Shown here: one piece after another, positions 36,787 through 48,990 of the stretch
Position numbering within the stretch: the first letter of the stretch is position 1
How the letters are laid out: every line of letters begins with the position of its first letter
Assembly: GCA_905250025.1 (NCBI GenBank)
Contig: CAJNOJ010000144.1
Span: 196,454-260,453 of the forward strand
Direction of reading: 5' to 3'
Source of the DNA: Adineta ricciae
Lineage: Eukaryota; Rotifera; Eurotatoria; Adinetida; Adinetidae
Length of the DNA: 64,000 nucleotides
Made by a program: the position numbers and the translations under genes
Notes under the pieces: model-generated
Seen by the model: only the letters and a program-made list of their open reading frames with translations
The model's database searches: none
What the model was told of the DNA's origin: nothing

Positions 36787-37859
36787 TGAAAATTTATCAT
36801 AAGTTATTACTTTTATTCAAGATTTTTTCACTAGTTTCGAATAAATTTGAAGTGATTACAATAGATAGAGAAGAAATGTTATCATTCGCTGACATGCTTT
36901 TCATACATATGAGTACAGACTTTTAGAATCAATGGGGGCGTTTGTCTATATGTAGGTCGGAGTTTTGTTGTTAGTTCTACAGTCACTTTAAAATTATTTT
37001 ACTAATGATTGCTCTGTGTATAGTTTATCATACACTCACTGTTTTATTTAGATTCACCAAGATGAACGTTTTCTTACCTAGCAGCACTTGTTCGCAAGTA
37101 TGCACGATTGCTTGCGATCGAACTTTCTGTAAAGCCGTGCGTTAGATCTTCAACTGGTTAAAACTATCTAAATTGTGAGTATTATATATCCCCTATCATG
37201 ACTGGTCTTATCATATTCTGGAGGTTTGGGCGAGAATGGCAACAAAGACATGAAATTCATCTATATCTTTCATGTCTGTTTTCTGTCGATAAGAATACGA
37301 TATTTTTTAACGCTTTTCTAACGGAGACCACTATGAGGAAAATTGAAATACACTTTAGATTAGAGTCGTATTCACCTGAGCTAGTTCACTTTGAACTCCT
37401 TTATAATAATCATATCGCGATCGACGCACAATTGTTTTGGATTCTTGATGAATAGCATTGTATCACTCTAAATTAAACAGTGCTCATTATAGTGACGCAT
37501 TTCTCGTGAATGAGCTAACTGACATTTGATCGATATACAAATAGACAGAAAATACTTTGGGAAGTCTCAAATACAAACCACTATACACAGTTGATACAAT
37601 GTTCATAACGAGTTGAGATAGTCGAGAAAAATATTATTTTGAAATGTGTGTAGACGAGTTAATGGTAGATGTTAATAATATTCATTATACTGCATTTAGA
37701 CACAATGATGTGTTTGTCTAGAAAAACTCTAAAAGTGCTGGTAAATACTATAACATCTGACCGAAAAGGTGAAACTTAACTATTAATACACATCAGTCAA
37801 AAGCGACATGAGCATAAGATGTCTCTGACGCAATTTGATAGTAAAAATTTAGCGTTTAA
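36787..37859. other. Downstream region, no supportable gene
   Basis: This part is shared with 46441-47640. An open frame of 85 codons at 37198-37455 (+) is broken in the other copy, so I do not call it a gene. Confidence 0.4.
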
Positions 37860-37869
37860 ATGCAATCGC

Positions 37870-38130
37870 AGTATTATTATGAAGATATGACAGTACTATG
37901 GATAGACAACTTGTTTCTGTCATATTACATTTCATTCGTTGATTGCACCTACGTACCACTTATTGCTGTAGACTACTCGTACTTTATGCAAACAATCTCG
38001 CAATTCTTCATTACTATTCTAGCCACTAAATATCCTGTTATGATAAAGAAGAAGTCTCCAAACTGTGAGAAATCACGCGAATTCTACCAATGGGAGTAAA
38101 GTAGAAATGACAGTCCTCCGAAACACTCTA
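37870..38130 (+). pseudogene. GPCR relic 1 (helices 4-6 region), inner copy
   Basis: The translation keeps DYSYFMQTISQFFITILATKYP, then jumps to a basic segment (CEKSREF) and TVLRNTLVMI, the start of helix 6. Compared with 47660-48170 an internal piece (end of helix 4 and helix 5) is deleted. It then runs into the copy-specific segment that starts at about 38135. Confidence 0.55.
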
Positions 38131-38134
38131 GTGA

Positions 38135-40670
38135 TGATTCTGGCATGCATAACTAACCGTATTTGCGAAAGCCATCTAAGCCTAATCTATTGGGTAACAG
38201 GTGCTCGAATGATTCTGCAAGTATTGTTTATGAATATTACATTATCTGTTCTCTTGCAGTATTTTCTTCGTGTAGGAACAGTATAATAATGTGGTGACTA
38301 TTTTGTGATCGCAGCCGTTCCAACCAACATAATCCACTTGGCCATGCTCATCCATATTGCACCAAAAGATACTATTTCTTGCCAGCGGACGAAATCGTCG
38401 TTCGATACATGCTACAGTAGGCGTCTGTTGACGTATGGTAGAAGCTGAGCTTGATGTTCGAATCTGATGGGTAACTGATGTCCTATCAACTTCAAAGGCC
38501 TTTGACGGCACAAATGAGAGTTCCCTGGACAGAACATATTGAGCTATCGTGTTTCTAGATAAACGTATTTAATCGCTTACACAAAAGCAATCGTATGTTT
38601 AACTTCGTTCTCAGTAAAAAAACTGTTCGATATAAAGTATCAATGGACTTCACGTGATTAGTCGAGTAACATACCGATGGTGAGGACATTCATGATCATA
38701 TAGAGAAAGACTATAATTGAAATGCTTATTGCATGAATCTAGTTTTGTAGATGGAATTTCTCCTTCTTCGCAAAGATATGACCGAAAATAAGTAACATAT
38801 CTACTGACAAGTTGAAGGCATCGAAAGCTGCTTTTTCTTAATGCAAAAAAAAATGAAGTATTTCTTGCATTTTACACGAAGAGAAAAATTGATTTACACA
38901 ATCAGAAAGGAAAGCATTGACGTGGTAGAATCAATTTGTGTTGGTCAGTACAAATACTGCTGAAGTAAAGTGCCATCACTTCTCATGATGTGTATAACAT
39001 AGAGAGTTTTATCTATTTCGTTTTAATGGAAATGTAGTCTTGGTTATTGAATGTATCATTATAGTACGACACTAAAACAGAAAGTATATGAATTTCACTG
39101 ATATTGACTAATTGTTGGATCGAGGTGATGACAAAAGTATAACACTAAGACTCATATCCACTATACTCCCCACTGAAAAAACTCCTGGTGTCCATCATTT
39201 CGGAGCTTATAACGAAAATCATAAATAGATCGTGTTTTGAAGAATTAAATAGCAAAATTTAGATAACGTAGTTCATGAAAGAGATTTTTATCATTCAAGT
39301 ATTGCAGAGAATATATTCTCGTTACGAAAAACGTCCGACGTCATATTAAGCGTACGAGATCATAAGAGAATATGCTCGAGGAAAATAGAAACGAAAAATT
39401 CTGTTTGGAGAATAATTCGGAAACCATAAAATTAACGAAAAGTTGAAGATTTGAAAACGATTTCTTGAAACGTATTATTTAGAGTCAAAATGAAAGAAAG
39501 CTTGAGGGTGATCTTCGATTTCAAATAGGTATCATATATTTGCTGGCGGTGTATACTGATGACGACCAGTGATAGTCGAACGCTTTATTTTATTTTGATT
39601 CCAAGTAATACACTTCAAGAAATCATTTTCGAATTATCCTCAATTAAAACATCTCTTACGATTAGAATAGATTTCTTTTTATAGTTATGAGTGTGCACAT
39701 TTTTTGGCAGTGATCATTGAAAAGAGTCCATTTGATCCCCTCTGTTGTGAACGTATTCAAAATCCTTCGATAATCTATTTTATTTTCAAATGCAAACCCA
39801 TGGAAATCTAACCAGAAAAATGACGCATATATCTGTTCTCTGTTATGCAACGTTTTATACGGCGCTGATAAAATGACAAAAAAAGGAGAGAGGAGAATGC
39901 AAGTTGTTTTCATTTGAAATAGGACCCTTATTGACTCGTAAAGGAAGAATCCTTCCACCGTTAGAACAACTATATACATCCATAATGCTTTGTCAATTTC
40001 CACTTAATAGAATGGATAATGAAATTAAATTTACTGCCTACGATCATCATTTGTTACCGGTAAAGCTATGTAGTGATGTTACACCATGGCCAGTTAATCA
40101 AAAAAGTTGGTGCAAATCTTCAACAGCGAGAGAAGATATTTCAATGGTATTAGCATGTATTGAGAAAAAGCATCGAGAACAAGTTGGACCAAGTGTAATG
40201 CTTATGTGGAATATACGGGAGAAATGGAAATTAATATTAACGATAAAATAAAACTCGCGTTAGTTTTATGTTATCGTGAGAATGAGGACTATAGATAGCC
40301 GGTGTCTCACGATAAAAAAGGGTGAGGGTGGTGACTGAATCAATATAGACCAATCTGAGTCATTAAAAGATGCTTCATACGAACCTACTTGAAAGTGACG
40401 GATAAACGCATCAAACGAATTATTAAATCATCTGGAAGGGTTAATCAGTAGAACGAAACTGCTCGGTCGATTATAAATACTAGTTTAGACTCTTAAAAAT
40501 CACCGATCTCTAACGCGTTCAACGACCGCAAATGTCTCTAATTTAGAATAAAATATCAGATTCTTGTTCGAATAGGAAATTTAATTTCTAATTCTTGAAC
40601 CTTCTCCAGACGAACTGGATATGATGAATATTGTTTTTCTTCAATTATGTAGCATATCAATATACGACTG
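38135..40670. other. 2.5-kb segment present only in the inner copy
   Basis: The two copies match up to the helix 6 relic and again from about 40680; the other copy has only about 65 bp in between. Inside are a Cys/Trp-containing frame at 38242-38511 (-) with WCNMDEHGQVDYVGWNGC, and a frame at 39904-40251 (+) with WPVNQKSWC and DISMVLACIEKKHREQVG. Both look protein-like, but I recognise neither; they may be gene fragments. A GT-rich arm (GGGTGAGGGTGG) is at 40321. I see no clear terminal repeats or transposase. Confidence 0.5.
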
Positions 40671-40798
40671 TTCGCAGTAGTACAAACTAGGAAGTGGATA
40701 TAATCCATTTTCTTTACGAAAAAAAACCTTGTACATTGATGACTGTGATAACATTTATTTCATTACATATTTAACGTGCTTTTTTTGTAACATCATAT

Positions 40799-41600
40799 CA
40801 TTCTATAATCAATATGAAATAACAATGCCATCAAAACCAAATGTAGTTGTCGTCATATTAGGAAATCTGCAATTAGTTATCAATTATTTCGCACCAGTTT
40901 TTCTTATTCTGAGTACTTACTGGGCTTCTTGGCAATTGTTTTATAGTTTCCTACCCAACAATCCGTGCAAATACGCATTTAATCTATTTATTATGCGGCA
41001 CAATTAGCGATGAATTCGATCTTCTTCCTAGTCTCTTACCAAATTACCTTGCTCTCTTTGATTTTATACCACATCGTTTGTATGGAAACATCATCTTCAA
41101 TGTGTAAATTGATCATGTTGATCCGCACATTTCCGCCTCAATTATCCATTAGTTCTCTAGTCTTCGCTCTTATTGATCGATTTTGCTTGTTCATGTGATT
41201 TGGCATCCCAATGGCGTAAAATCAATAGCTTAAAAACTGTTCCTTGTATGGTAAGATCAGCAATGCTCTACAATCTACTTATCGGTATTCAAATGTCACC
41301 TCTCTCACTTTCTGTGCTACTCTGTTTCATTTAGAATGTCACACTGCCTAGTCGAATGAATCGTCAATTGATTCGTGCAGTCAGGTCTTAGTTACGAATT
41401 TTTATCAATTCAATGGATAGTTCTCTATTCTTTCGTTATTATTAGTATACAAAACAGTTTTAGTACGTCTTTAGAACAATTTTCGATTGCTAGCTTCGTA
41501 GTTGCGTTAGGTTATCATATTTGCTTCATTGGTAATGTTAAATATGTGACGCTCGATTTACCTATTGATATATTGTTTCTCAGCCAGAGATTTATTACTA
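40799..41600 (+). pseudogene. GPCR relic 2 (helices 1-7), inner copy
   Basis: Across several frames: NLQLVINYFAPVFLILST (N-terminus and helix 1), NPCKYAFNLF, SSSMCKLIMLIR and LSISSLVFALIDRFCLFM (helix 3 with a DRF in the DRY position), then SMVKSAMLYNLLIGIQ-like sequence, and FSIASFVVALGYHICFIGNV (helix 7 region). Frameshifts and stops separate each part. The conserved Cys before helix 3 is retained. Non-functional. Confidence 0.6.
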
Positions 41601-41961
41601 AATAATACTCTTCAAAGGTTCGTGATTATCGTTGGTCATTTGACGATTAAAAAAGAACGAAAATTTACAGATAATATGATAATGATTCAATCGGATTTAT
41701 CTATTCGGTCGCTTTCCCAGCCATCGGTCGATCAACGACAAATGAAATACTTAAGAATCATTTGGATTCATCAATACAGTGCACCGTTCATTTATATGCG
41801 CTACATATGAAAATGATTGACCGTATTCAAAAAAAAATAGGGTGTGAATAAATGTATGTATGAGTGAGTTAGATTAACTAATGATCATCATTCCATTTGT
41901 GTCCACATCCTCACCCTTGACTATATAGCTGCTGTTGTGAAGTGTTTGGTAAGAGAGAATA

Positions 41962-43804
41962 TTATACTTTTATATTGTTAATGGTTGATATTATCGGTAT
42001 TGTCTTCTTTTCGGAAAAAGCCAGATAGCTATAAAGTAGACCGAATAGAGATCTCTCAAAGCTCAACACGTACACTCACCTCATAATAAGTAATGGAAAA
42101 AGACCGAGTAGAGCTAGGACAAGAAATACAAGTCCAGGTAAGAAGTGCAGTGATGCATTGTAGATGGCATTCGACACGGCCTCCATCGCTTTATCACCAC
42201 CTGCTTCAATGAATGCTGCAGCAATGAAAACAATGGCATATTCATGTGGCTCGACGAGTCTGCTCAATTTAGATCTTAGTATCGGCATCGTAATAAAAAA
42301 GAAACTTCCAATGAATGCACCTAGAATAGAATAGATCTTCTGTGTTATCATTCAAATATAAAACGCATTCAATGTAAGCAAACCCATGTAGAGCAACCAG
42401 TTTGACTTAGCCAATCCAAAGAGAAGGAGATCACCGACGAGGGCAAGCAAGCCAATAATGGGCAAAGAATAGGACTTGTCCAACTGTTGTTTTCCAAGCA
42501 AGCTGATTATAAGAGTGAATAAGCAGGCACTGATCGCATGAGTTGTAGCAAGCAAACCAACGTCAAGTGCATTCATACAAAACGGACGTCCATAGGCAAA
42601 AAGAGAAAACATAGACATGTAACCAAATAACATAAGCAAAAGAAGAATGTTAGTGATGCTGATTAGAAGCAGGTGTTGTTGATTGTGGCCCGGACGTTTG
42701 GTAAGAAATACTTGGATACAATGAATTATTGGTTGAAGACGGATAGATGTGATTTGCAGAATGAGAGACTTGTTGCGCCTAGACACGAAAAAGAGTTTAC
42801 TATTTTTTCTCTACTTTCAGGTTATTATGAGCACGAGCGAGCGAAGTGTTCTCTAGAGACGAGAAACTTTATGAGTAAAAAGATGAAGTCCATTTTGTTT
42901 TGTGTATTTCGTAAATATATGGATAACAAAAAACTTACATGTTTTGTACAGATTCGGGTTGTATAAACAGTACGTAGAGCATGCCAATAACACTTAGACC
43001 AAGACAGACGCTTGTTGGAATAGTATAAAGAAAATGTTGTAACCATAAACCAACGGCAAGAACTGGTACAACACGAGCTACTAGCGTGACCACCTCAGCT
43101 ATCAAGAATGGTCGAGTTCTCTTCGACTCATGTGTACAATCGGTGATGTAAGCAAGTGCACTCAACATAACGATTCCAAATGAACCAAATAAGGCTTCAC
43201 ATGCGTGAGCAACCATTAGCCACCCGTCAGGAAGATCGTGCGCTATGATAATTAACATCAGTGAATATCGAACTACTTTACCTGTGAATGGTAAGAAAAG
43301 TAATGGTCGTCGGCCAATGGTGTCACAATTCGAACCGAGCAAAACAATGGCAAATAGAGATGGTATAAGTGTGGCAAATGAATTTTTCACATTGAATTTT
43401 GCGGCGTTTTGCTGTACTATGTTATAATCAGTTCCAGCAGACGAATATTCATGAAGATACCAATAGTCAGGTGTCGAAGTCGATGATTGATGACATGTAG
43501 TTCTTTGTGATCTGTCCGAAACATCGAGCCCATACTGCCGTTCGTACCGACGCACAATAAAATCGTTCAGAATCAGAAGATCAGGCGCGGAAGCCAATGT
43601 AATTAATATTAAACAGGGTACGACAAGCCACCACCGTGGTGTAGACGAAACCGGTCCAGAAACTTTTCCAGTTTTCTTCTTGCCGGACAAAAACACTGTA
43701 TTCGTGTTTGTTTGACCATCATTTACTGTTCGTCGAGGCTGTTTCGTACGATTATTATCATCATCGATAACTGAACTAGCCAGACGATACTGATGGGTAA
43801 CCAT
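41962..43804 (-). CDS. SLC46-like MFS transporter, inner copy
   Basis: Four exons on the minus strand: 43804-42939, 42778-42384, 42320-42080, 42028-41962 (introns 160, 63 and 51 bp), one frame, 522 residues. A basic N-terminus precedes helix 1 (WWLVVPCLILITLASAPDLL). ATLIPSLFAIVLLGSNCD-TIGRRPLL is the conserved helix 2-loop 2-3 region of the MFS; the second half carries RPGHNQQHLLL and, after intron 2, ITMPILRSKLSRLVEP followed by AIVFIAAAFIEA, the best SLC46 signature (family: 'IRSKLSKLV..de.gavFa'). SLC46 members include the proton-coupled folate and lysosomal carriers; the substrate here is unknown. An apparent stop inside exon 2 is explained by the 63-bp intron. The last exon is short and least certain. 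Confidence 0.8.
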
Positions 43805-44614
43805 GATACAAACTCAAGTAAAAAACATTATATGAAACGATAGTCAATGTTACATTTGTAACTTTTACGGCCACCAACTAGTCTATCCTTCATACTTGAA
43901 TGTAATGTATGGCAGGAAAAGAAAAGAAAAGAAAAGAAAAAATGGTTCTTTTTAGTGACCGTAATCATTCATCAGAACCAATTTTTTCTTTTATTCAACG
44001 AGAGGAAGAGAGAAAGGAAGAAAAAGAAAATGTGAACTATCAACCTGCTGTCAACTATAAAGAATAAATGTATACAAGGACAACGAAACTATACAATCTT
44101 ATATATCACGTTCAAAAGCAATATGGAAGACGGTGTACGCTACTTGATATCGATTACATGAGTAGAGATTTCGAAAATTCAATTTGCTTTTTTTCACTAA
44201 TTATTCTAAATTGAATTATAAAGGATGTCCCTTAATCTTGAAGGAACTAGAAATGCTAAAGTCACTAAAAACATAAAAGGAAGCTCCAGGTTATAAAGAG
44301 AAGTAACACAATGAAATATGCTTGAGCTTTGAGTATGACCAACGCTCGATCGCGATACTTTCTCAAATCACAACAGCACTTGACAAAAAGGAAAGTGTTC
44401 TTTTCATGTATCTTTGTATAGAAGTAGTTGAGAATAAACGCCCGTCGACAATAAAACGAAATAATAATCAATTAGACCTTTTTCTTCAAAGAGCGTTTTA
44501 ATTTAAACCGACTAGTTCGCAGAAAAACGAGGAAAAGAATAGACCTTGAAATAAAATCCTTTATTTGATTGATTTTTCGTTCAAAACATCAAATCTTTGA
44601 ATTCAATTATTTTT
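43805..44614. other. Upstream region with an AAAAG microsatellite
   Basis: Contains (AAAAG)n at about 43917-43942, shorter in the other copy at about 51228-51246. Otherwise AT-rich with no gene that I can support; probable promoter and 5' region of the SLC46-like gene. Confidence 0.4.
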
Positions 44615-44852
44615 TTAATCTAGAGCATAAAGATTCCCTTCAGCATCTAATGATAAACCAGTGGGCCAATATAACTTCTTAGATTCTTTTCTTTTTGTAT
44701 TTTAGCCAGCAATTATCCTGCCTTCACACCAGCGTACAATTCGATGATCATACGAATCCGTAATGAAGATGTTTTCATTTTTGTCGATGGAAAAAACCGT
44801 TGAGGAGAAAAGAGTTGCTTTAGATTATTTCCTTCACTATCACCGGTGACAG
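44615..44852 (-). pseudogene. NHL-repeat protein relic, inner copy
   Basis: Reading the minus strand: GDSEGNNLKQLFSPQ, a frameshift, then VFSIDKNENIFITDSYDHRI and VRWCEGRIIAG, a TAA stop, and KKLYWPTGLSLDAEGNLYAL. This is the 'G.G....L..P.gv..D...n+yV.D..nhRi..w' pattern of NHL beta-propeller repeats, about two blades. Frameshift and stop make it non-coding. The adjoining frame 44863-45144 (-) may be the former upstream part but shows no NHL pattern. Confidence 0.7.
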
Positions 44853-45144
44853 TTTATCCATACTATTTCCATTTTCTCAACTTTGCATCTGAAAATTCAA
44901 ACATGCTTATGCTCATTTGCATTGCTGATCCAGTTGATTGGCCATCTTCACTGTGATCAGTTTCAACTAAATAAACATAAAATAAACCTGCAGGACGCTC
45001 TAAAGCGCCATGCTCGACATGAAACGTTGTTCCAAATTTTAGAATGAATTTCTCTACGTCTTCATAAGCCGTACATCCCGAAACTTTCTTCCCATTTAAA
45101 ACCCCAAATCGAAAAAGTGTTGAATGAGAATGATTTCCAATCAA

Positions 45145-46005
45145 TGGGTAAAGAATACGAATTTACAGTCCACAATGTTATTTTCTGGTTTCTGAAGAAA
45201 TTCTTGCCGATACCATTTGAAGTTCCACGTCAAGCATTTCCTTGAACGACTGATAATTTGTGAGTGTAGGACCGTGTGAGTATCTGTTATAAAAAAAGAT
45301 CAACAAAAATTTTGCATAACTTTTCAAATGAGCGCCAGTATTCCATTCATCTGAATTGACAGTTGAATAACCAAGATATCTTTCGCCATGCGTCAGCTGA
45401 TGAACTGTTCATGATCATGATTAGAAAGAGCATTCATAACAAAAAATAGCGACGCTTGAGAGTGCGAGCTCAACAAGTTGTTTAATGAAAACACTCTTGT
45501 TTCATCATGTTTGTTACAGATTGTCGTATTGATCTGCAATAAATGCTCGACATCAATACGGAGTTGCAACATTTTAGTAAGCAGCTATTCCTATTACACT
45601 ACCGAAAACGGTTTATGTACTTGATTGAGAAAATTTTGAAAAATGAAAAGACATGACAATCGGGGAGGGGGAAGCGCAAAAGTCGCCTAACCCTAAAAAA
45701 TTGAGTAACTTCTTTACAGCTCAAGCAAATGAGCTGATATTTTTATCAATGATAAAGACATACCTAGAGAAACTCTTTGTTAAGTATTACCAGAGAACTC
45801 ATCCAGGAAAAATTGACTTCTTCGTACAAATGAAAGAAGAATAGTATTCGATTAGCAAAGATAATTCAATCAGAATCAATATAATAAATCACATTGATTT
45901 ATGTAAAATATGTATTTTATATCAATAGTATGTATTAATTAATAGACAGTTCATATGAATTTTCAAAAATCTGAAATATGCATACGATGGGCCGCCAAGA
46001 GTTAC
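45145..46005. other. Right end of inner copy, no gene
   Basis: Matches 52441-53875 in blocks. Relative to it, this copy lacks about 560 bp between about 45895 and 45955. No coding signal. Confidence 0.4.
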
Positions 46006-46006
46006 G

Positions 46007-46278
46007 TACCCAGGTCATTTCCACTCGGTCGGAACCGGCCGGTTCCTCATGTTTCTTTGCCGCCGGAATCCGGCCGGTTCCTCATGTTTCTTTGCCGCCG
46101 GAATCCGGCCGGTTTTCTACAGGTTTTTACCGGCAAATTCCTACTGGATCCAGACAGAAACGACGACAATTGAGAACGAGCTGGACCCGGTCACCATCAG
46201 GAACCAGCTGAATCCGGTGACCGTCAAAAACCACTTGAATCCGGTGACAATCGACAATCAGCTGGATCCGGTGACCAT
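46007..46278. repeat. GC-rich minisatellites ending at an N
   Basis: It begins with TACCCAGGTC, the same ten bases that end the hairpin at 54912-54968. Then a 35-bp unit (CCGGCCGGTTCCTCATGTTT...) at 46035-46069 and 46070-46104 plus a partial third; then a 27-bp unit (core CTGAATCCGGTGACC) at 46174, 46201, 46228 and 46255 up to the N. The 27-bp unit keeps one frame open with a nine-residue repeat (NQLNPVTVK-like). Confidence 0.85.
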
Positions 46279-46279
46279 N
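46279..46279. other. Single undetermined base (probable contig join)
   Basis: One N between the fourth 27-bp repeat unit and the C-terminal part of an MFS gene. The sequences on both sides are unrelated. Confidence 0.65.
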
Positions 46280-46281
46280 TC

Positions 46282-46440
46282 GGAAAATATATCGATTCAG
46301 TTTACAACGCAAGACAAACCATTCGACCAGCGTTGATTTTCACAGCTGGAGTACAAATTTCGGCTATTTCGTTTGTGATTTTACTTTCGACTTTCATTCC
46401 AAGGAAGTCTTGGAAATTAAATCCCCGTTTAGAAGAATAA
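46282..46440 (+). pseudogene. MFS transporter, C-terminal 52 residues (outer copy remainder)
   Basis: In frame it reads GKYIDSVYNARQTIRPALIF and onward to SWKLNPRLEE, identical to the end of the complete MFS protein, with a TAA at the same place. No start is present. It fits as the missing tail of the gene cut at 32229; together they lack 631 bp. Whether it is a real fragment or a split by the assembly is open. Confidence 0.8.
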
Positions 46441-47640
46441 TGAAAATTTATCATAAGTTATTCCTTTTATTCAACATTTTTTCACTAGTTTCGAATAAAT
46501 TTGAAGTGATCACGATAGTTAGAGAAGAAATGTTATCATTTACTGCTATGTTTTTCATGCATATGAAATACACACTATTTAGAATCAATTTTATGTCCAT
46601 TAGAAAAAAAAAGTATCTACCATTTTATCTTCTTATGTTGTGTTTATCAACTCTGCTATAAAAATCCTAACTATAGACGACAATGAATACGATTGCAGTT
46701 CTACAGTCACTTCAGAAATATTTTAATAACGATTGATCTGTGTATAGCTTATCATTCACGTACTGCTTTATTTAGATGCATTGCTTGCCATCGAACTTTC
46801 TGTAAAGCCGTACGTGAAATCTTCAACTGGTTAAAACTATCTAAATTATGAGTATTATATGTCCTTTATCATGACTGGTCTTATTATATTCTGGAGGGTT
46901 GGATGAGAATGGCAATGAAGACATAAAATTCATCTATACCCTTCAAGTCTGTTTTCTGTCAATAAGAATACGGTACTTTTTAACGCTTTCAAAACGAAAC
47001 CGCTATGAGGAAAATTGAAATACACTTTAGATTAGAGTCGTATTCACCTGAGCTAGTTCACTTTGAACTTCTTTATAATAATCATATTACGATCGACGCA
47101 CAACTATTTTGGATTCTTGATGAATAGCATTGTATCACTATAAATTAAACAGTGCTCAGTATAGTGACGCATCTATTGCGAACGAGCTAACTCACATTTG
47201 ATCGTTATACAAATAGACAAAAATACTTCGGGAAGTCTCAAATACAAGCCACTATACACAGTTGATGCAATGCTCATAACGGGTTGAGATAGTCGAGAAA
47301 AACGTTATTCTGAAAGGTGTGTATACGAGTTAATGGTAGATGTTAATAGTATTCATTATACTGCATTTAGACACAATGATATGGTTGTCTAGAAAAATTC
47401 TGAAAGTGTTGGTAAATACTATAAAATCTGATCTAAAAGGCGAAACTTAACTATTAATACACACCAGTCAAAAGCGACGTGAGCAGATGTAAGTAGTTGC
47501 TCAATACCTGTCTCTTACATTTCTCTGCCGCAGTTCGATAGTAAAAATTTAGCGTTTAAATGTAATCACAGTATTATATTTTTTCAGTGTCATCTCCACC
47601 TTTAACAAGTATGCCGTGAAATTTTAGAACACAGTAATAT
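46441..47640. other. No supportable gene
   Basis: Counterpart of 36787-37859. Small open frames differ between the copies, which speaks against coding. Confidence 0.4.
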
Positions 47641-47659
47641 GATATGAAGATATAACAGT

Positions 47660-48170
47660 ACTATGGATATACAACTTGTTTCTGTCATATTACATTTCAT
47701 TGATTGATTGCACCTACGTATCACTCATTGTTGTAGATTACTCGTATTTGATGCAAACAATCTCGCAATTCTTTATTACTATTTTTGCTACTAAATATCC
47801 TGTTATGATAAAGAAGAACGCTCATTGGATGTTGATTCCGATCACTTGGATTATTTGTGACAAAAACTATTCATTATATTCCAAACTCGTTGTGCTAGGT
47901 GCTACTTTCAGCAACACTAGACGTTGTTGTGGGAGCAGTTGGCTATTACGTTATTCCACTCTGTGCAATCTTCGGCACATACATTTTTATCTACCGTCAA
48001 ATAAGAAGAAGTCGTCAAACTGTGAGAAATCACACGAATTCTATACCAATGGGAGTCAAGTAAAAATGATAGTTCTCCGAAACGCTGGTGATGATGATCT
48101 TCTTTCTAATGAGTGGTGTATCCACTGTTCTAATTACAAAGTAGGAGATGGATCTAATCCATTTTCTTTT
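47660..48170 (+). pseudogene. GPCR relic 1 (helices 4-6), outer copy
   Basis: DYSYLMQTISQFFITIFATKY, then KNAHWMLIPITWIIC (helix 4), a frameshift, VVVGAVGYYVIPLCAIFGTY with FIYRQIRRSRQ (helix 5 and the basic loop), another shift, and VLRN with MMIFFLMSGVSTVLITK (helix 6). The ordered helices show descent from a class A receptor; the frameshifts show decay. More complete than the inner copy at 37870. Confidence 0.65.
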
Positions 48171-48272
48171 ACAAAAAAAACATTGTAATTACATTAATAA
48201 CTGTGATAATATTTCTTTCATTACATATTTAACGTGTTTTTTTTGTAACATCATATCATTCTATAATCAATC

Positions 48273-48990
48273 TGAAATAACAATGCTATCAAAACCAAAT
48301 GTAGTTGTCGCCATATTAGGGAATCTGCAATTAGTTATCAATCATTTCGCGCCGGTTTTTCTTATTCTGGGTACCACTGGGTTTCTTGGCAATTGTCTTA
48401 TAAGTCCGTGCAAATATGTGTTCAATCTATTTATTATGCGGCACAATTAGTGATGGATTAAATCTTCTTCCTAGTCTCTTACCAAATCATCTTGCTCTCT
48501 TTGATTATACCACATCATTTGTGGGAACATCATCTTCGATGTGTAAATTGGTTGTGTTGATCCGCACATCTTTGCCTCAATTATCTATTAGTTTTCTAAT
48601 CCTCGCTCTTATAGATCGGTTTTGCTTGTTCATGTGATTTAGCATCCCAATGGTGTAAAATCAATAGCTTAAAAACTGTTCCTTCGATGGTTAAATCAGC
48701 AATACTCTACAATCCACTTATCGGTATTCAAATGTCACTTCTCTCACTTTTTGTGCTACTCATATTTGGAAATGCTACGCGTAGTCGAAATCGAGGGGTA
48801 AATAATCTTTGATTACTACGACACGTTTCCGTTCTACTCTGTTTCATTTAGAATGACGCGCTGCCTAGTCGAATGAATCGTCAATTTATTCGTGCAGGTC
48901 TTAGTTACGAATTTTATCAATTCAGTAGATAATTCTCTCTTCGTTCCTCATGTTTAGTATACAAAACAGCTTTAATACGTCTTTGGAGAA
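48273..48990 (+). pseudogene. GPCR relic 2 (helices 1-7), outer copy
   Basis: NLQLVINHFAPVFLILGTTG with FLGNCL (helix 1 with the GN motif), a shift to CSIYLLCGTISDGLNLLPSL (helix 2), SSSMCKLVVLIR, LSISFLILALIDRFCLFM (helix 3 with DRF) and a stop; later SMVKSAILYNPLIGIQMSLL. It keeps more of helices 1-2 than the inner copy, so the two copies have decayed independently since a common, already damaged or intact, ancestor. Confidence 0.65.

Larger units (their letters stand above)
32384..46005 (+). repeat. Segmental duplication pair 2, inner copy
   Basis: Complete copy of the block, from the NmrA relic through sirtuin, MFS, GPCR relics, SLC46-like gene and NHL relic. Its left 3.6 kb matches 28585-32229; from 36626 it matches 46280-53875. 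Similarity ends at GAGTTAC (46005), next to TACCCAGGTC and the GC-rich block before the N at 46279. Confidence 0.9.

Noticed and set aside
37198-37455. 85-codon frame downstream of the MFS gene
   Set aside because: Disrupted in the outer copy and without a domain.
46127-46336. Frames across the N at 46279
   Set aside because: They join minisatellite and MFS tail through an undetermined base in a different frame from the real MFS frame.
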